Source of the DNA: Mermis nigrescens | Lineage: Eukaryota > Nematoda > Enoplea > Mermithida > Mermithidae | DNA length: 64,000 nucleotides | Reading direction: 5' to 3' | NCBI GenBank assembly: GCA_036768485.1 | Contig: JAVLUZ010000142.1 | Span: 12,619,814-12,683,813, forward strand | In this document: positions 54,600 to 64,000 of the stretch, piece by piece | How the letters are laid out: each line of letters begins with the position of its first letter | Numbering within the stretch: the stretch's first letter is position 1 | The notes under the pieces: model-generated | Told to the model about the DNA's origin: nothing | Database searches by the model: none | The model's input: the letters and a program-made list of their open reading frames with translations, nothing else | Made by a program: the position numbers and the translations under genes

Positions 54600-56060
54600 C
54601 ACATTGATAGGTGAGGGGAAAAAACGCAGAATTGTCGAACTTGTGCAACGATCTTTTAGTTCAGAAATGGCGTGATGCGTCAAATAGCCGTTTTTGACTA
54701 TACCTCGTTCGATTACAGTGAATTTTTCTTTGAATTTTTCGTTGTATCGTCTAGCGTATCGTCAGACGTTGCAAAATGGAGTTTCTGACACGAATTCATC
54801 GTTTTCGAACCCACAAGACAAAATAAAACAATTACTGGCTCGTTCATCTTAATTTCAATAAGAAAATTTTCTAAATTGCCCTTCTGGCTTTAAGAAACAT
54901 CGTCAAAAACACAATGTCTCTACGTTTATGACGATGCAATTTTCTATATTTATTTCAAGAACTGAAAAAGATGAAGTATTTTCGAAACTAATTAGACGAA
55001 ATTGAACAAAATCACGGCAAAGACTATTAGTGCAAAACATGCAAAAAAATTGATACTTTCTGCTGAGCCAAAAGTCGCTAAAACGCTTAAAACAACATAT
55101 TTTTAGTTTCCTAGAAAATGGGAATTATGAAAGTCAGTAAGATTTTGCGGGTTTGGCACAGATAAAAGCATGGGGAAGGGGTATTATCCCACTGAGCTTC
55201 GAAAAGGTGATATTAGTAATGGCTGGGACCCGGGTTGCAACGCTGTAAGATAGGCCATGTTATAACATAGGCGATGACGTAAAAATCTGCTGCCTGAGGT
55301 AAGCTGAGGGTGCAACTTTAAAAGTATGGAGAACATTTGGACGGGAAAGGAGGGGTGTGTAAGGGGAGGGGACTCGCACCGCGCCGCCTGTTATATCATG
55401 GTCTGTCTTGCAGTGTTGTTCCTCAGGTTGCGTGGCCGATCTGGGGGTGGTGTCAATGAATTTTTTGCCAAAAAATGCCAAAATAGCATAAAAACTAAAT
55501 TTCAATCATTTTTCCGATTTCCGCACTTTTCACCTTGAATTTCCTATTTTTCTGTGCCGAGATGCTCCCCCACGTGCATGTCTCGTCGTGACGTACCTAC
55601 TTATGTTTTACTTATTATTCGATGGAAGAACGCACGCACAACGAATGTCACGAATAAATAAGTGATGTGCAACTAATTTTGCTAAAATCACAAAATCACA
55701 GTAAAAAATGAGATAGGCAGCCATATAGATCAGCGAATATATCGGATATGCTTAACCACTGCAAATGTGATCTGTTTCGCATATTTGATAAAGAGAAATA
55801 CTATATAAGAAAACGTCGCAGGTATCGCTGAAAATGACAAAAAAATTCGCAGTCATTTCACAATTTCAAGTGTTTTTTGAGGATTTTGAGCATCTCATCC
55901 GTAGATGCGAAGCATGGCTGCTTTATGAGTCAGCCAGAGTTTTTAGCCCCAAAAACAGGCATAAATTGATGGTCATTGCAGCAAAAAAATTTTAATTTTT
56001 ATCAATTCCCAGAAACTTTTCTACTTAGGTCCCCTCCCATAGGTGTACATATGTCTCGTC
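54600..56060. other. No recognisable gene
   Basis: AT-rich, with a GATAGGCCATGTTATAACAT segment at about 55,250 recalling the Helitron minisatellite. Minus-strand frame 55,260-55,505 has no motif support. Confidence 0.45.
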
Positions 56061-56129
56061 TCCCACTCATTTGCATGGGTCTGTATACTACCGAAAACTT
56101 TGCCGTTTAAAAACAATTATTGATATATT

Positions 56130-56470
56130 TTGTAAAGTCGTGGAAAATTTTTGTCATGTTGTGAAATATTTTTGTTACGTTGTGAAATATTTTTGTCACG
56201 TTGTGGAAATTTTTTGTCAAGTTGTGAAAATTTTTTGTCAAGTTGTGAAAATGTTTTGTCAAGTTGAGAAATATCTTTTGTCAAGTTGCGAAATATTTTT
56301 TGTCAAGTTGTGAAAATTTTTGTCAAGTTGTGAAAATTTTTGTCAAGTTGTGAAAATTTTTGTCATGTTGTGGATATGTTTTTGTCAAGTTGTGAAAATT
56401 TTTTGTCAAGTTGCGAAAATTTTTTGTCAAGTTGTGAAAATTTTTTTGTCAAGTAGTGAAATATTTTTGG
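56130..56470. repeat. Minisatellite, about 21-23-bp unit (TTTTGTCAAGTTGTGAAAAT)
   Basis: About 15 units of TTTTTGTCAAGTTGTGAAA with variants (CATG/CACG/CAAG, GTGAAATAT). Plus-strand frames reading FCQVVKI repeats are artefacts of the array. Confidence 0.95.
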
Positions 56471-56606
56471 AAAATTTTTTAATTTTGCTGAAATTGTGCT
56501 GTTTTACGTGTTTTTTTACCAAAATTATAGAAATCCATCAATAAGACAAAAAAAGATAAAAAAGGAAAAACGTAGACCCTAGGCTGATTGGCGATTTCTG
56601 GCGCAG

Positions 56607-56778
56607 GGCCAAGTTGGTCCAATTGGACCGCTTTCTAACACATCCAGAAAGAAATCCGTCGGCGGTCTTCTCCAGCCAGCAGCTGAGGGCCTTTTTTCCG
56701 TCCGATCTAAAGCTGGCAGACGCTGTTAATCAAGCGTTCGTCACGAGAGGCAAACGCAAACGTCAAGACACAGAATAA
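56607..56778 (+). CDS. Terminal exon of an unidentified gene, basic C-terminus
   Basis: After an acceptor-like TTCTGGCGCAG, the frame encodes AKLVQLDRFLTHPERNP, AVFSSQQLRAFFPSDL, LADAVNQAFVTRGKRKRQDT and stops at 56,776-56,778. The stop is embedded in AATAAA (56,774-56,779), so signal and stop overlap. The C-terminal GKRKRQ is a likely nuclear localisation or nucleic-acid-binding segment. CpG content is much higher than in the flanking minisatellite. The frame is also open for a short way upstream, so the exon start is not certain. No family recognised. It converges on the minus-strand gene 15 bp away. Confidence 0.55.
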
Positions 56779-56793
56779 AGTAAATAATATAAA

Positions 56794-57106
56794 TTAAGCT
56801 TTTATTAAACCTATAAAGGAAACATCTCTATTGTCCTCGGCTACTTGAGGCAAATCGTTAGTGCGAGAATTACGAATACACAAATACATAATTATTAAAA
56901 AAATTAAAAAAGCGCAAATCGAGGCAGTGGCGATGACGGGTGTCCAGTTGGGGCGTTTTTGGGGGCTCTGGCCGGTCAAAGCCATGTCGGGGCAGTGGAG
57001 ATAGGTTGAGCAGTGGTCTGGGTGTAAATTGGGCCCGTTGTTGTTGATGATGGAGCGTTGTTTGTTGAAAACTGGGTGGAAAATGGTGTAGTTGTGGAAC
57101 TTAAAT
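56794..57106 (-). CDS. Last exon of a single-pass membrane protein gene
   Basis: The minus-strand exon after acceptor CATTTAG|ATTT encodes a luminal stretch with cysteines (IINNNGPNLHPDHCSTYLHC) and GQSPQKRPNW. It continues with one hydrophobic helix (VIATASICAFLIFLIIMYLC), then a short charged tail NSRTNDLPQVAEDN and stop at 56,794. Stop and an AATAAA (complement of 56,801-56,806) nearly coincide. This is a type I membrane topology: ectodomain, one helix, short cytoplasmic tail. Function unknown. Only 15 bp separate its stop codon from that of the plus-strand gene. Confidence 0.6.
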
Positions 57107-57154
57107 CTAAATGTTTAGCGATTTTTCAATAAGCACCGAATCATTTTTTCTTAC

Positions 57155-57317
57155 ATTTTTTGTATGCAGGTAGTTGGGATCGCGGTGTTGAGGCCACAAC
57201 AGGTTGAGTGTAGTGTTGTTAGGCTGGTAAAAAAGATATTGGAGATGAAAGCATGGGATCCGAACTGTTGCACCGGGGTGGTGTGTAAATCAGGTTTGTA
57301 AAGAAATCGTTGATCAT
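57155..57317 (-). CDS. Upstream exon of the membrane protein gene
   Basis: Acceptor CGTTTTTAG|AT and donor AAAAAAT|GTAAG. The frame encodes DQRFLYKPDLHTTPVQQF, AFISNIFFTSLTTLHS and a CC-containing segment, and joins the last exon in phase across a 48-bp intron. The following N-terminal exon is less clear: TTG-started frame 57,318-57,512 with a hydrophobic start (LLSILIYFQPIS), cysteines and ENTPDWYRFDDGGQ looks like a signal peptide plus ectodomain, but a convincing donor is lacking. Confidence 0.48.
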
Positions 57318-57512
57318 CTAAAAACGACGTTTTCGCAGTATTTTAACATTTTCAGGAATCGGAAAACTTTTTACTTGGCCGCCATCGTCAAACCTATACC
57401 AATCAGGAGTATTTTCACATAGTAGCGATTTTTTGGGTATATTGCACGAGCAATAAGCACATAAATTGCATGAAATAGGTTGGAAATAGATTAAAATCGA
57501 CAAAAGCGACAA
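57318..57512 (-). CDS. Probable N-terminal exon (signal peptide) of the membrane protein gene
   Basis: An open frame on the minus strand directly upstream of the previous exon: hydrophobic LLSILIYFQPIS, then CNLCAYCSCN and ENTPDWYRFDDGG. It has no ATG of its own; another overlapping frame (57,415-57,597) also shows a hydrophobic stretch. A donor AAA|GTTTTC would keep phase but is weak. The membership is inference from position and character. Confidence 0.35.
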   Translation of the reverse strand: MSLLSILIYFQPISCNLCAYCSCNIPKKSLLCENTPDWYRFDDGGQVKSFPIPENVKILRKRRF

Positions 57513-57812
57513 AAATCACATTTTTTATGACGTTATCTAAATGACTGACAAGGCGTCCCCCACGCTTCCTTTTACGCGTGTTAAATAAGTATGTCACTTA
57601 TATACCCATATAATCACAGCAAGAACATCCAAATTTCCAGTCAATGTTTTAGTTCGGAAAATTACGCCATTACGTTACGTAATTTCAAACCATCGTGATC
57701 GATACAATTAATAAATGCCCGAAAAGGGCCATTTTTCGTCGTGTCAACAATAATTCCCAGTATTCACATCGATTGTAATACGGCGAAATAAAATCTTGAA
57801 ATCTAAATCGAT

Positions 57813-58246
57813 CTAAAAAACCCTAGCTGGCGCGAAGGAAAATTTAATAATAAAGTTTCGTGTTATGTACGTGTTAAGGAATTCTAAAAAAATCATCCTA
57901 CGCGTAAAGTAATGTCTAAACTCTTCCGAAAAACTTATAGTCAACTCATTTAAACGCGTAAAATTTTCGAAACTTGAGATAAGATTACGAACGTCAAAGA
58001 ATGCGTCGAAGCTACGTAGCTGAATTTCGAGCGGATTCAAAATTCTACTCTAAAGTACGATTGTGTAAATTAAAATCTTGGAATATAAATTCATTTATAT
58101 CGTATGGTAATAAACCGTTAGGACAACGAGTTTTTTCCGTCCAAATAGATTTGTCTCTGGCCTGTCGTTTCAGGAAAAGCTTTATTATCCGTCTTACGTA
58201 GTTGCTGTTCCGATTTTTGAAACCTTCAATGAGTTTGGGTCGGTTT
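57813..58246 (-). pseudogene. Downstream exon(s) of an unidentified minus-strand gene, frameshifted
   Basis: After an acceptor (CTCATTGAAG|GT) the frame runs FKNRNSNYVRRIIKLFLKRQ, SIWTEKTRCPNGLLPYDINE and HNRTLE to a TAG at about 58,039. One base later a second frame continues with NPLEIQLRSFDAFFDV, ISSFENFTRLNELTIS and RHYFTRRMIFLEFL to 57,813. The smooth continuation suggests a one-base frameshift in an originally single product. Not recognised. Confidence 0.45.
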
Positions 58247-58348
58247 AAAAAATTTTAAGAGAACATTACTCAATAAAAATTACCGGCGAGTTTGACGAAT
58301 TCGGGGTTGATTAGTCGAAGTAAGGAATGTAGTTTTGTGTCCGTTATA

Positions 58349-60659
58349 CGAGAGTTGATCAAAAAGTTCCCGGAATGAACCTATAACTTTTGATAGAAAG
58401 AACATTGAATTAAATAAATTATATTTTTAAGAAGCTGAATCTTTACTGTATCAACCTGCACGTTTTCAATTTTGTCCATATGTTTGTCGCTGATTGGTAG
58501 TCGTTTATCATTATCAAACTTTGTGAAACTATGAAAAATTCGAAATTTGAAGTTAGGCAAACATTAAATTGATGGAATTCGAAGAACATTCCGATCGCTC
58601 TGCAGAAAGTCTATTGAGACAGTGCTCCTAATAAAACAACGATTCATGACTGATCCAAGCCATTTAGAGGCGGACAAGAAAGCATTAAGGATGACCATTT
58701 GGAAGGGCGCCTTGTTGAGGCAATCCAGAGGAAAATGGAACTGCTGTTCAGGCTGTAGTTTAAGCAAACCAGGGCCCTGCGCGGGGCGGGTCGGCCCGCC
58801 CCGCCCCGCAGGCCCGCGCAGGCTTTTTGCGGGGCGGGTCACACGGCTGGCGGGGCGGGGCGGGCTTTATTTTCTAAAAATTTTGGCGGGGCGGGGCGGG
58901 CCTCTTTTTTTAAATTTTTGTTGTGCAAAAAGATACGTGCGCGTTGCAATTATTCGGATAATTTTGATTTACTACAATGTAAAAGCAGTCTGGAATAAGG
59001 ATTTCATCCCTAACTATAATCTGTTTCACTAAACCTTGTGCACAGATCAAAATTCTTGAGTCAATGTTAATCGATTACAAAAGTGGTTTAAACTGAAGCA
59101 GCAATTATGTACAATAGGTCTGCATAGCAATGGATAAGCACATGAAGTTTTCTTGTACAAAATTTCATTACAGTAAGCAAGTTGGAAAGCACTTTTGTAG
59201 CAGCTCACTAGATGGCTGAAAATTGATTTCCATGCACAAGGTTTCGCGAAATAGACTATAGTTCTAGAGAGTAATGCTCTGCTGCTCATCCTTTGAATAA
59301 AGACTTAATGAAATAGAACACATGGGGGCTGTTAAAATAATACAAATTGAAATAATCTGGCTTTACCACGCATAAGCTTACATATAGATATAGGTAAGCA
59401 GGTACCTACATATAGGTACACACTATACGTCCTTACATAAGGTAGACTATCACCTATAGGATTTGAGTAATGGCGAGCATTGGGATCTGGGTTGTCCCCT
59501 GGGATCCAGCAGACCCCCAAATTGATTTTGTTGTGCTAGTTTTGGCGATTTCGCCCCATCAGACCCATCAGGAATTTGAGCAGTGCAAGATTATGCCTTT
59601 TGCAGCTTACCTACATACCTACCTACCTACCTACCACAGTAACATCATTGTTGTTCCAATAAAGTTTATTGCTGTAAGACATTAGCTCTTATTCAATTTA
59701 CAAAATTGCATTGCACTCATTTGCATTGAAGATTTTGTATCACTCATCTGTCCGGTTCTCTATCTTCTTGCATTCTGGCTCCTTTCCGACTTGAAATGGA
59801 TACATAGAGTACATGAAAAAATTTTGCGGGGCGGGGCGGGGCGGGCCTAATTTTTGTAACATTACTGGAGCTGCGGGGCGGGGCGGGCTTTATTTCTTTC
59901 TTGGCGGGGCGGGTCAAAAAATTTCGGCCCGCGCAGGGCCTCTGGAGCAAACCAACGATTGTAACTAATTGTGGTAGATAAGGAAGTGGGCTCGTCCTAT
60001 GGATCGTTTCAAACTATTCTGACTGATCGTTTGGGTTTGTGCTAACTTTTTGCAAGATGGGTTCCAAAAGCGTTGCAGTGCTGTTCATGACGAATTTCTT
60101 GCAACGCTTTTGGACCCCATCTTGCAGAAAGTTTGGTCAAACTCAAACCATCGCTCAGAATGCTTTGAATCTATCCATAGGACAAGCTAACTTCCTACGC
60201 TATCACACGTACTGACAATCGTTAGTTTGCTTCAACTACAGCCTGAACAGCAGTCCCATTTTCCTCTGGATTGCCTCAACAGGGCGTCCTTCCCAATGGT
60301 CACCCTTAATGCTTTCTTGTCCACCTCTAAATCGCTTGGATCAGTCATGAATCGTTGTTTTTTTAGGGGCACTGACTCAGTAAACTTTTTGCAGAGCGAT
60401 CGGAATGTCCTTTGAATTCCATCCAAGTTTAACCAAGAATTTAATGTTTGCCTAAATTCAAATTTTGAGTTTTTCATAGTTGCACAAAGAATGATAGTGA
60501 TAAACGACTACCAATCAGCAACAAACATGCCGATAAAATTGAAAACTTGTAGGTTGATACAATAAAGGTTTAGCTTCGTAAAGATATAATTTGTTTAATT
60601 CAATTTTGTTTCCATCAAAAGTTATAGGTTCATTCCGGGAACTTCTTGATAAACCCTCG
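58349..60659. mobile_element. Mariner-type palindromic element (TA target), carrying a nested hAT
   Basis: Ends CGAGAGTTGATCAAAAAGTT and AACTTCTTGATAAACCCTCG are inverted and flanked by TA (58,347-58,348 and 60,660-60,661). The terminal word GTTGATCAAAAAGTTCCCGG is of Tc1/mariner style. Apart from the nested 1,175-bp hAT, the whole element is one palindrome of about 1.1 kb centred near 60,085 (GCAAGATGGGTTCCAAAAGC versus GCTTTTGGACCCCATCTTGC). No transposase frame. Confidence 0.88.
58771..59945. mobile_element. GC-rich hAT-type element (family H) nested in the mariner-type palindrome
   Basis: The 8-bp target AGCAAACC is perfectly duplicated at 58,763-58,770 and 59,946-59,953. Inverted ends AGGGCCCTGCGCGGGGC and GCCCGCGCAGGGCCTCTGG lead into blocks of GGGGCGGGGCGGG / GGCCCGCCCCGCC. 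The AT-rich interior has no transposase. Confidence 0.92.
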
Positions 60660-60819
60660 TATAATCGCTCGGTAGGGGAAAAGTATTGGTTGGGGTTTGA
60701 TTTTTCGACGAATGCTCGTAACTGATGAAGATCGAATAAAATTAATCATGTGATTTTTGGAAATAGACCAATACCGACTATATTTAATCAGTCGATATAA
60801 GTCTGAACAAACGGCCAAT

Positions 60820-61320
60820 CACACTATTCGGGAAACAGGCCCCATAAGGGTTAAAATCATTACTTGAAAATTAAGCGGAAGAGAAATCATGATGACCGTT
60901 GATAATATCGAGTCGAACGAACTGTTTAAGAAAGAAAGAAAAACATAACTGCATACGTGTGTAACTCGTTCCAGAAGGGGTGAGCTCAGAAATGCAATTA
61001 CTTGTCTTTTCTGAGTTTTAAAAGGATACATAGCTATTTTATCGACTCCAAAAAAGTCAAATGGCTATTTTTAGTACAAAGAGGCTTTATAGATTAGCTA
61101 TGTTTGTGAGTCCAAAAAGGCTATATAGCTAATTTTCTGAACCCTAAAAGGCTACATAGCTCAATTTCAGAGCCCAAAAAGGCTGAACCGTTTTTAACGA
61201 AGCTCTGAGGCATCTACCAATTTTTGGTATTCACTCCCCCTGAAAGTTTGACCTTGCGCACCTATCGTTCGGCACCATTCTGAGGGATCAGTTATCAGAA
61301 ATAAACAGCAACCAAATTAT
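60820..61320. other. Short GGCTAYATAGCTA repeats, otherwise empty
   Basis: At about 61,028-61,190 the words AAAAGGCTATATAGCTAATTT, AAAGGCTACATAGCTCAA and AGAGGCTTTATAGATTAGCT repeat four or five times with spacing of 40-50 bp. A minus-strand frame 60,819-61,031 upstream of the split gene has no clear motif. Confidence 0.45.
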
Positions 61321-61632
61321 GGGGAGCCAATTGGGCGAAATTGCTAAAAAAACATAAAAAATTTAACTCTGGGAGTCTATTTATTTAGGGGGTCTTCCAG
61401 ATTCTCAAGAGAGTCAAGCTCTCCCCACGCTCACGCACGTGTGTCAGACGCACGTCCGCAAGAAAATGAATGAAACCATAAATGCGTACATACATTGTTA
61501 ACGCACGAGATCAAAATGCCCGTGCCGAACATTTTAAGCTAGAGCTAAAAATCACTATTTACATAAAAAATTCAGCTTTTAGCGATTTCGGTAAAAATCA
61601 ATGCAATTCAAGAATTTCAGAAAAATCAGGCT

Positions 61633-62234
61633 TTTCCATCCACAATTAGCAATCTCCTGACGAAAACGCTTTCTGCCATCAGGCTTCTCCTAGATAATTA
61701 GAACATTTCAATTTAGAGGCTGAATTGTTTAACACTTGATCGAAATTTCTTGTATAATAGGATTTACAAGCAAAATAACTAAAACTGTAAATAAAAGAAT
61801 ATATCAAAGAAAAACAGGATAAAGAAAATGAGAGATGAAGCCAATATAACAACGAAAAATTCAGCATACTTGGCTCAATGAAGGCCTGGAAGCTAATCCG
61901 TTTTTGTCGATTAGCTAGGTCGAATTGATAGATAGCGATTTCGCGAGGAATATAATCATCTACGCCGACCTGCACAAAATATTCGACGCTCACGCTTGCA
62001 AACTTCTCTTTTAGTATATCTTCAAGAAAAGAGGTATTGAAACAACTTATTTCGATTAAGATTCATTTTGTTTTTTGACACGCAAACTGACACGCAAAGC
62101 ATGAGTCGAAAATATTTTTACAAACCAATTCTCCTAAACCAACAAAAACCTGTTCAATTAGTTAAAGTTTAGGCTATGATTAGCCTCTTCATATTTACAT
62201 ATAAATTAATATATCGCGATTAAGTTATAACAAC
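61633..62234. repeat. Segmental duplication, copy 1 (602 bp)
   Basis: About 95% alike, judged by eye, to 63,391-63,991 and in the same orientation. It starts at TTTCCATCCACAAKTAGCAA and ends at ATATCGCGATTAAGTTATAA. It contains the Maelstrom-like exon and its flanking intron parts. Confidence 0.92.
61870..62019 (-). CDS. mael: Maelstrom-like exon (MAEL domain), intact copy
   Basis: On the minus strand, after CTTTTCTTGAAG| and before donor AGCCAA|GTATGC, the exon encodes KEKFASVSVEYFVQVG, VDDYIPREIAIYQFDL and RISFQAFIEPS. The series Y-x-P-x-E-(I/M)-A followed by a short beta strand and F-x-x-F-I-x-P is characteristic of the start of the MAEL domain. Maelstrom proteins have an RNase-H-like fold and act in the piRNA pathway for transposon silencing in germ cells. 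Exon length and phase are plausible for an internal exon. The upstream HMG-box exon and downstream MAEL exons were not found. The minus-strand exons at 57.8-60.7 kb lie downstream in the same direction but show no convincing MAEL similarity. Confidence 0.58.
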
Positions 62235-62319
62235 GAGACCGCTTATTAAATTTACCTTATTTATCTTATTTATTAGGTTACTTTATTACAAACTCAGGGA
62301 TATTGATCTGGGTCCGGTT

Positions 62320-62586
62320 CATAGGTGGGCAGCACCGAAATTCTGGGGGGAAGGGGAGTGAAAAAATTTTCAAAGGTCAAAAAATGGTCTTAAAAGTGGT
62401 CGTATGGCGAAAAAACACCATTTTTCGACGTTTCTCATCGAGCACTATCCAATGACATCAAAAAATCGCTAAAAAAGCAAAAAAAAATTTCAAAATTTGA
62501 ATTCTGGGGGAGGGGGTATTTTGATTTCTGGGGGTATTTCAACTTCTAGGGGTGCATACCCCCCAAACCCCCCATGCCCATGTGTG
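62320..62586 (+). mobile_element. hAT-type miniature element, family A, copy 16
   Basis: From CATAGGTGGGCAGCACC to CCATGCCCATGTGTG; flanks GTCCGGTT and GTCCGCTT match at 7 of 8. It lies between the two copies of the Maelstrom-like exon. Confidence 0.92.
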
Positions 62587-62934
62587 GTCCGCTTTCTATA
62601 AACTGTGGCTTAAGCCAGGCCTAAACATGTACGTTATAAATATAGGCAGAGCTCAAGTTCGACGTCTTATGTTCCAACTTGTCGTTAGGTTCAAGTCTAG
62701 CATGCAAAGTCTGCGCATATGGAAACCGGTTCATACCAGGATGAACCAGACTGTGCATCTTTAAACAGTGAAGTCTGACTTAAGCCTGGCTTACGTATGA
62801 ATATATAGAAAATCGATTCTGGATTTCGGTTTCAATAAAATGGAGGATCAAGTCGAGCTTTCGAGCTTACATGCATATAACCGACCTTAGTGTTTACAGA
62901 TACGAGGTCAGATCATGTTTGGTGAGTTCCGTGG

Positions 62935-63070
62935 GGCATGGGGTTTGAGGAGTTTGTACCCCCAGAATACGTTAGACCCCCAGAATTGATTTTTTTGGCA
63001 CGTTTTTGAGATTTTTGCCGGTTTTACACCACTAAGACTCCCCCTTGAATTTGGTCACTGCCCACGTGTG
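62935..63070 (-). repeat. Short CCCCAGAATT...CACTGCCCACGTGTG repeat
   Basis: Inverse relative of the 15,458/44,047 type: TGGGGTTTGAGGAGTTTGTA, ACCCCCAGAATTGATTT and TTGGTCACTGCCCACG. Confidence 0.5.
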
Positions 63071-63390
63071 GTCCTGTCCTAGAAGTCGGCCATGTACAAA
63101 GCGTGGCGCAAACGGGTCCATAGACCAATAAGCCCGCTTTAGACCTTTCGCTATGCTACGATATTCGAATATACTCCAAACGTATATACATGCATGTATC
63201 ATTAAATATATGTACTTAAGCCTGGCTTAAACGTATATATTGAAACCACAACATGATTGATAACGACTTTAGGCTCACAAAAAGGATCCGAAGCTTACCT
63301 CGAGTGTTTCTTGAAAAATATTCATTCCACTCTTCTAACATTTCTTGGCCCGTTGTAACTCGAATAAGATTTTTAGAGCAATTCATTTAA

Positions 63391-63991
63391 TTTCCATCCA
63401 CAAGTAGCAATCTCCTGACGAAAACGCTTTCTGCCATCAGGCTTCTCCTAGATAATTAGAACATCTCAATTTAGAGGCTGCATTGTTTAACACTTGATCG
63501 AAATCTCTTGTATAATACGATTTACAAGCAAAATAACGAAAACTTTAAAAAAAGAATATATCAAAGAAAAACAGGATAAAGAAAATGAGACATGAAGCCA
63601 ACATAACAACGAAAAATTCAGCATACTTGGCTTAATGAAGGCCTGGAAGCTAATCCATTTCTATCGATTAGCTAGGTCGAATTGATAGGTAGCGATTTCG
63701 CGAGGAATATAATCATCTACGCCGACCTGCACAAAATATTCGACGCTCACGCTTGTAAACTTCTCTTTTAGTATATCTTCAAGAAAAGACTTATTGAGAC
63801 AACTTATTTCGATTAAGATTCATCTCGTTTTTTGACACGCAAAATGATACGCAAAGCATGAGTCGAAAATATTTTTACAAACCAATTCTCCTAAACCAAC
63901 AAAAACCTGTTCAGTTAGTTCAAGTTTAGGCTATCATTAGCCTCTTCGTATTAACATATACATTAATATATCGCGATTAAGTTATAACAAC
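63391..63991. repeat. Segmental duplication, copy 2 (601 bp)
   Basis: Second copy of the segment at 61,633-62,234, displaced by about 1,757 bp. Differences are scattered single bases and one or two short indels. Confidence 0.92.
63627..63776 (-). pseudogene. mael: Maelstrom-like exon, duplicated copy with premature stop
   Basis: Same exon as at 61,870-62,019, with the splice sites preserved (CTTGAAG| and AGCCAA|GTATGC). The codon after LANR is TAG at 63,661-63,663, where copy 1 has CAA. Another change turns the E of FIEPS into K. The stop truncates the MAEL domain, so this copy cannot encode a full protein if used. It could be skipped or be an inactive exon duplicate. Confidence 0.58.
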
Positions 63992-64000
63992 TAGTCAAGT

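Larger units (their letters stand above)
58270..60740 (-). pseudogene. Exon of the same minus-strand gene, split by a 2.3-kb transposon
   Basis: Exon-like sequence runs from an acceptor (GATCTTCATCAG|T, about 60,737) down to 60,660. It is then interrupted by the palindromic element at 58,349-60,659 and resumes at 58,346 to a donor (GCCG|GTAATT, about 58,274) that is in phase with the exon at 58,246. Before the break one frame reads KNQTPTNTFPLPSD; after it, TDTKLHSLLRLINPEFVKL. With one TA of the target duplication counted, the frame stays open. The insertion therefore hit coding sequence and the gene is probably inactive in this haplotype. A second frame is also open across the junction, so the true phase is not certain. 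Confidence 0.45.

Noticed and set aside
56071..56544. FCQVVKI repeat protein
   Set aside because: Translation of the 21-23-bp minisatellite; no start region or coding signal beyond the array.
58349..60659. Mariner transposase gene in the TA-flanked element
   Set aside because: Frames inside are mirrored between the two arms and lack the D,D(34)D catalytic pattern; the element is a non-autonomous palindrome.
60660..60818. Alternative frame DLYRLIKYSRYWSISK on the minus strand as part of Maelstrom
   Set aside because: The LYRLI word resembles part of the MAEL domain, but the frame meets a stop at the restored junction and the remainder does not align.
60802..60819. Start codon of the split minus-strand gene at 60,818
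   Set aside because: The frame there begins with TTG and is open upstream; an acceptor-like site nearby makes an internal exon more likely than a gene start.

Overview
The window is AT-rich animal DNA, most likely from an arthropod. Genes are split into short exons by GT-AG introns that are kilobases long, and the space between exons is packed with transposons. Four gene signals are recognisable or coding-like enough to place the window. (1) The edge of a minus-strand gene with a death-domain-like first exon at 274-379. (2) Five consecutive plus-strand exons of a very-long-chain acyl-CoA dehydrogenase (ACADVL-type) between 11,738 and 18,792, of which the first four are the most secure calls here. 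(3) A cluster of minus-strand exons of unknown genes between 43.8 and 60.8 kb, including a compact convergent gene pair at 56.6-57.5 kb. (4) A Maelstrom-like exon at 61,870-62,019 with a decayed duplicate at 63,627-63,776. No rRNA, intact tRNA, CRISPR or bacterial operon structure is present. Three 100-N runs (8,118; 19,351; 31,894) are assembly gaps.

Layout. 0-0.7 kb: 5' exon of the death-domain-like gene. 0.7-10 kb: nested hAT-type elements, a decayed CR1/Jockey-like LINE (about 4.4-6.7 kb) and GGAATC-rich repeats. 11.7-18.8 kb: ACADVL exons; their large last intron holds a 1.7-kb palindromic element. 19.4-28.1 kb: long-TIR elements, a Helitron with its minisatellites, a (TA)n tract and a 1.76-kb hAT-like element. 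28.3-34.4 kb: a roughly 6-kb imperfect palindrome built from repeats carrying GTGTAAAGTTTACAC-type palindromes, with an assembly gap at its centre. 34.4-37.4 kb: CpG-rich broken open frames followed by an LTR-like segment. 37.4-56.5 kb: dense miniature hAT elements with exon-like islands. 56.6-64 kb: convergent genes, a mariner-type palindrome nested in an exon and itself carrying a GC-rich hAT, then the Maelstrom-like duplication.

The strongest overall pattern is the concentration of small non-autonomous hAT-type elements. I recognise at least four families (called A, B, C and D here) plus larger ones. Many have exact or 7-of-8 target duplications that can be read directly. Family A alone has sixteen copies in 64 kb. 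No intact transposase gene was found, so all would have to be mobilised in trans. The least familiar object is the 28.3-34.4 kb palindrome.
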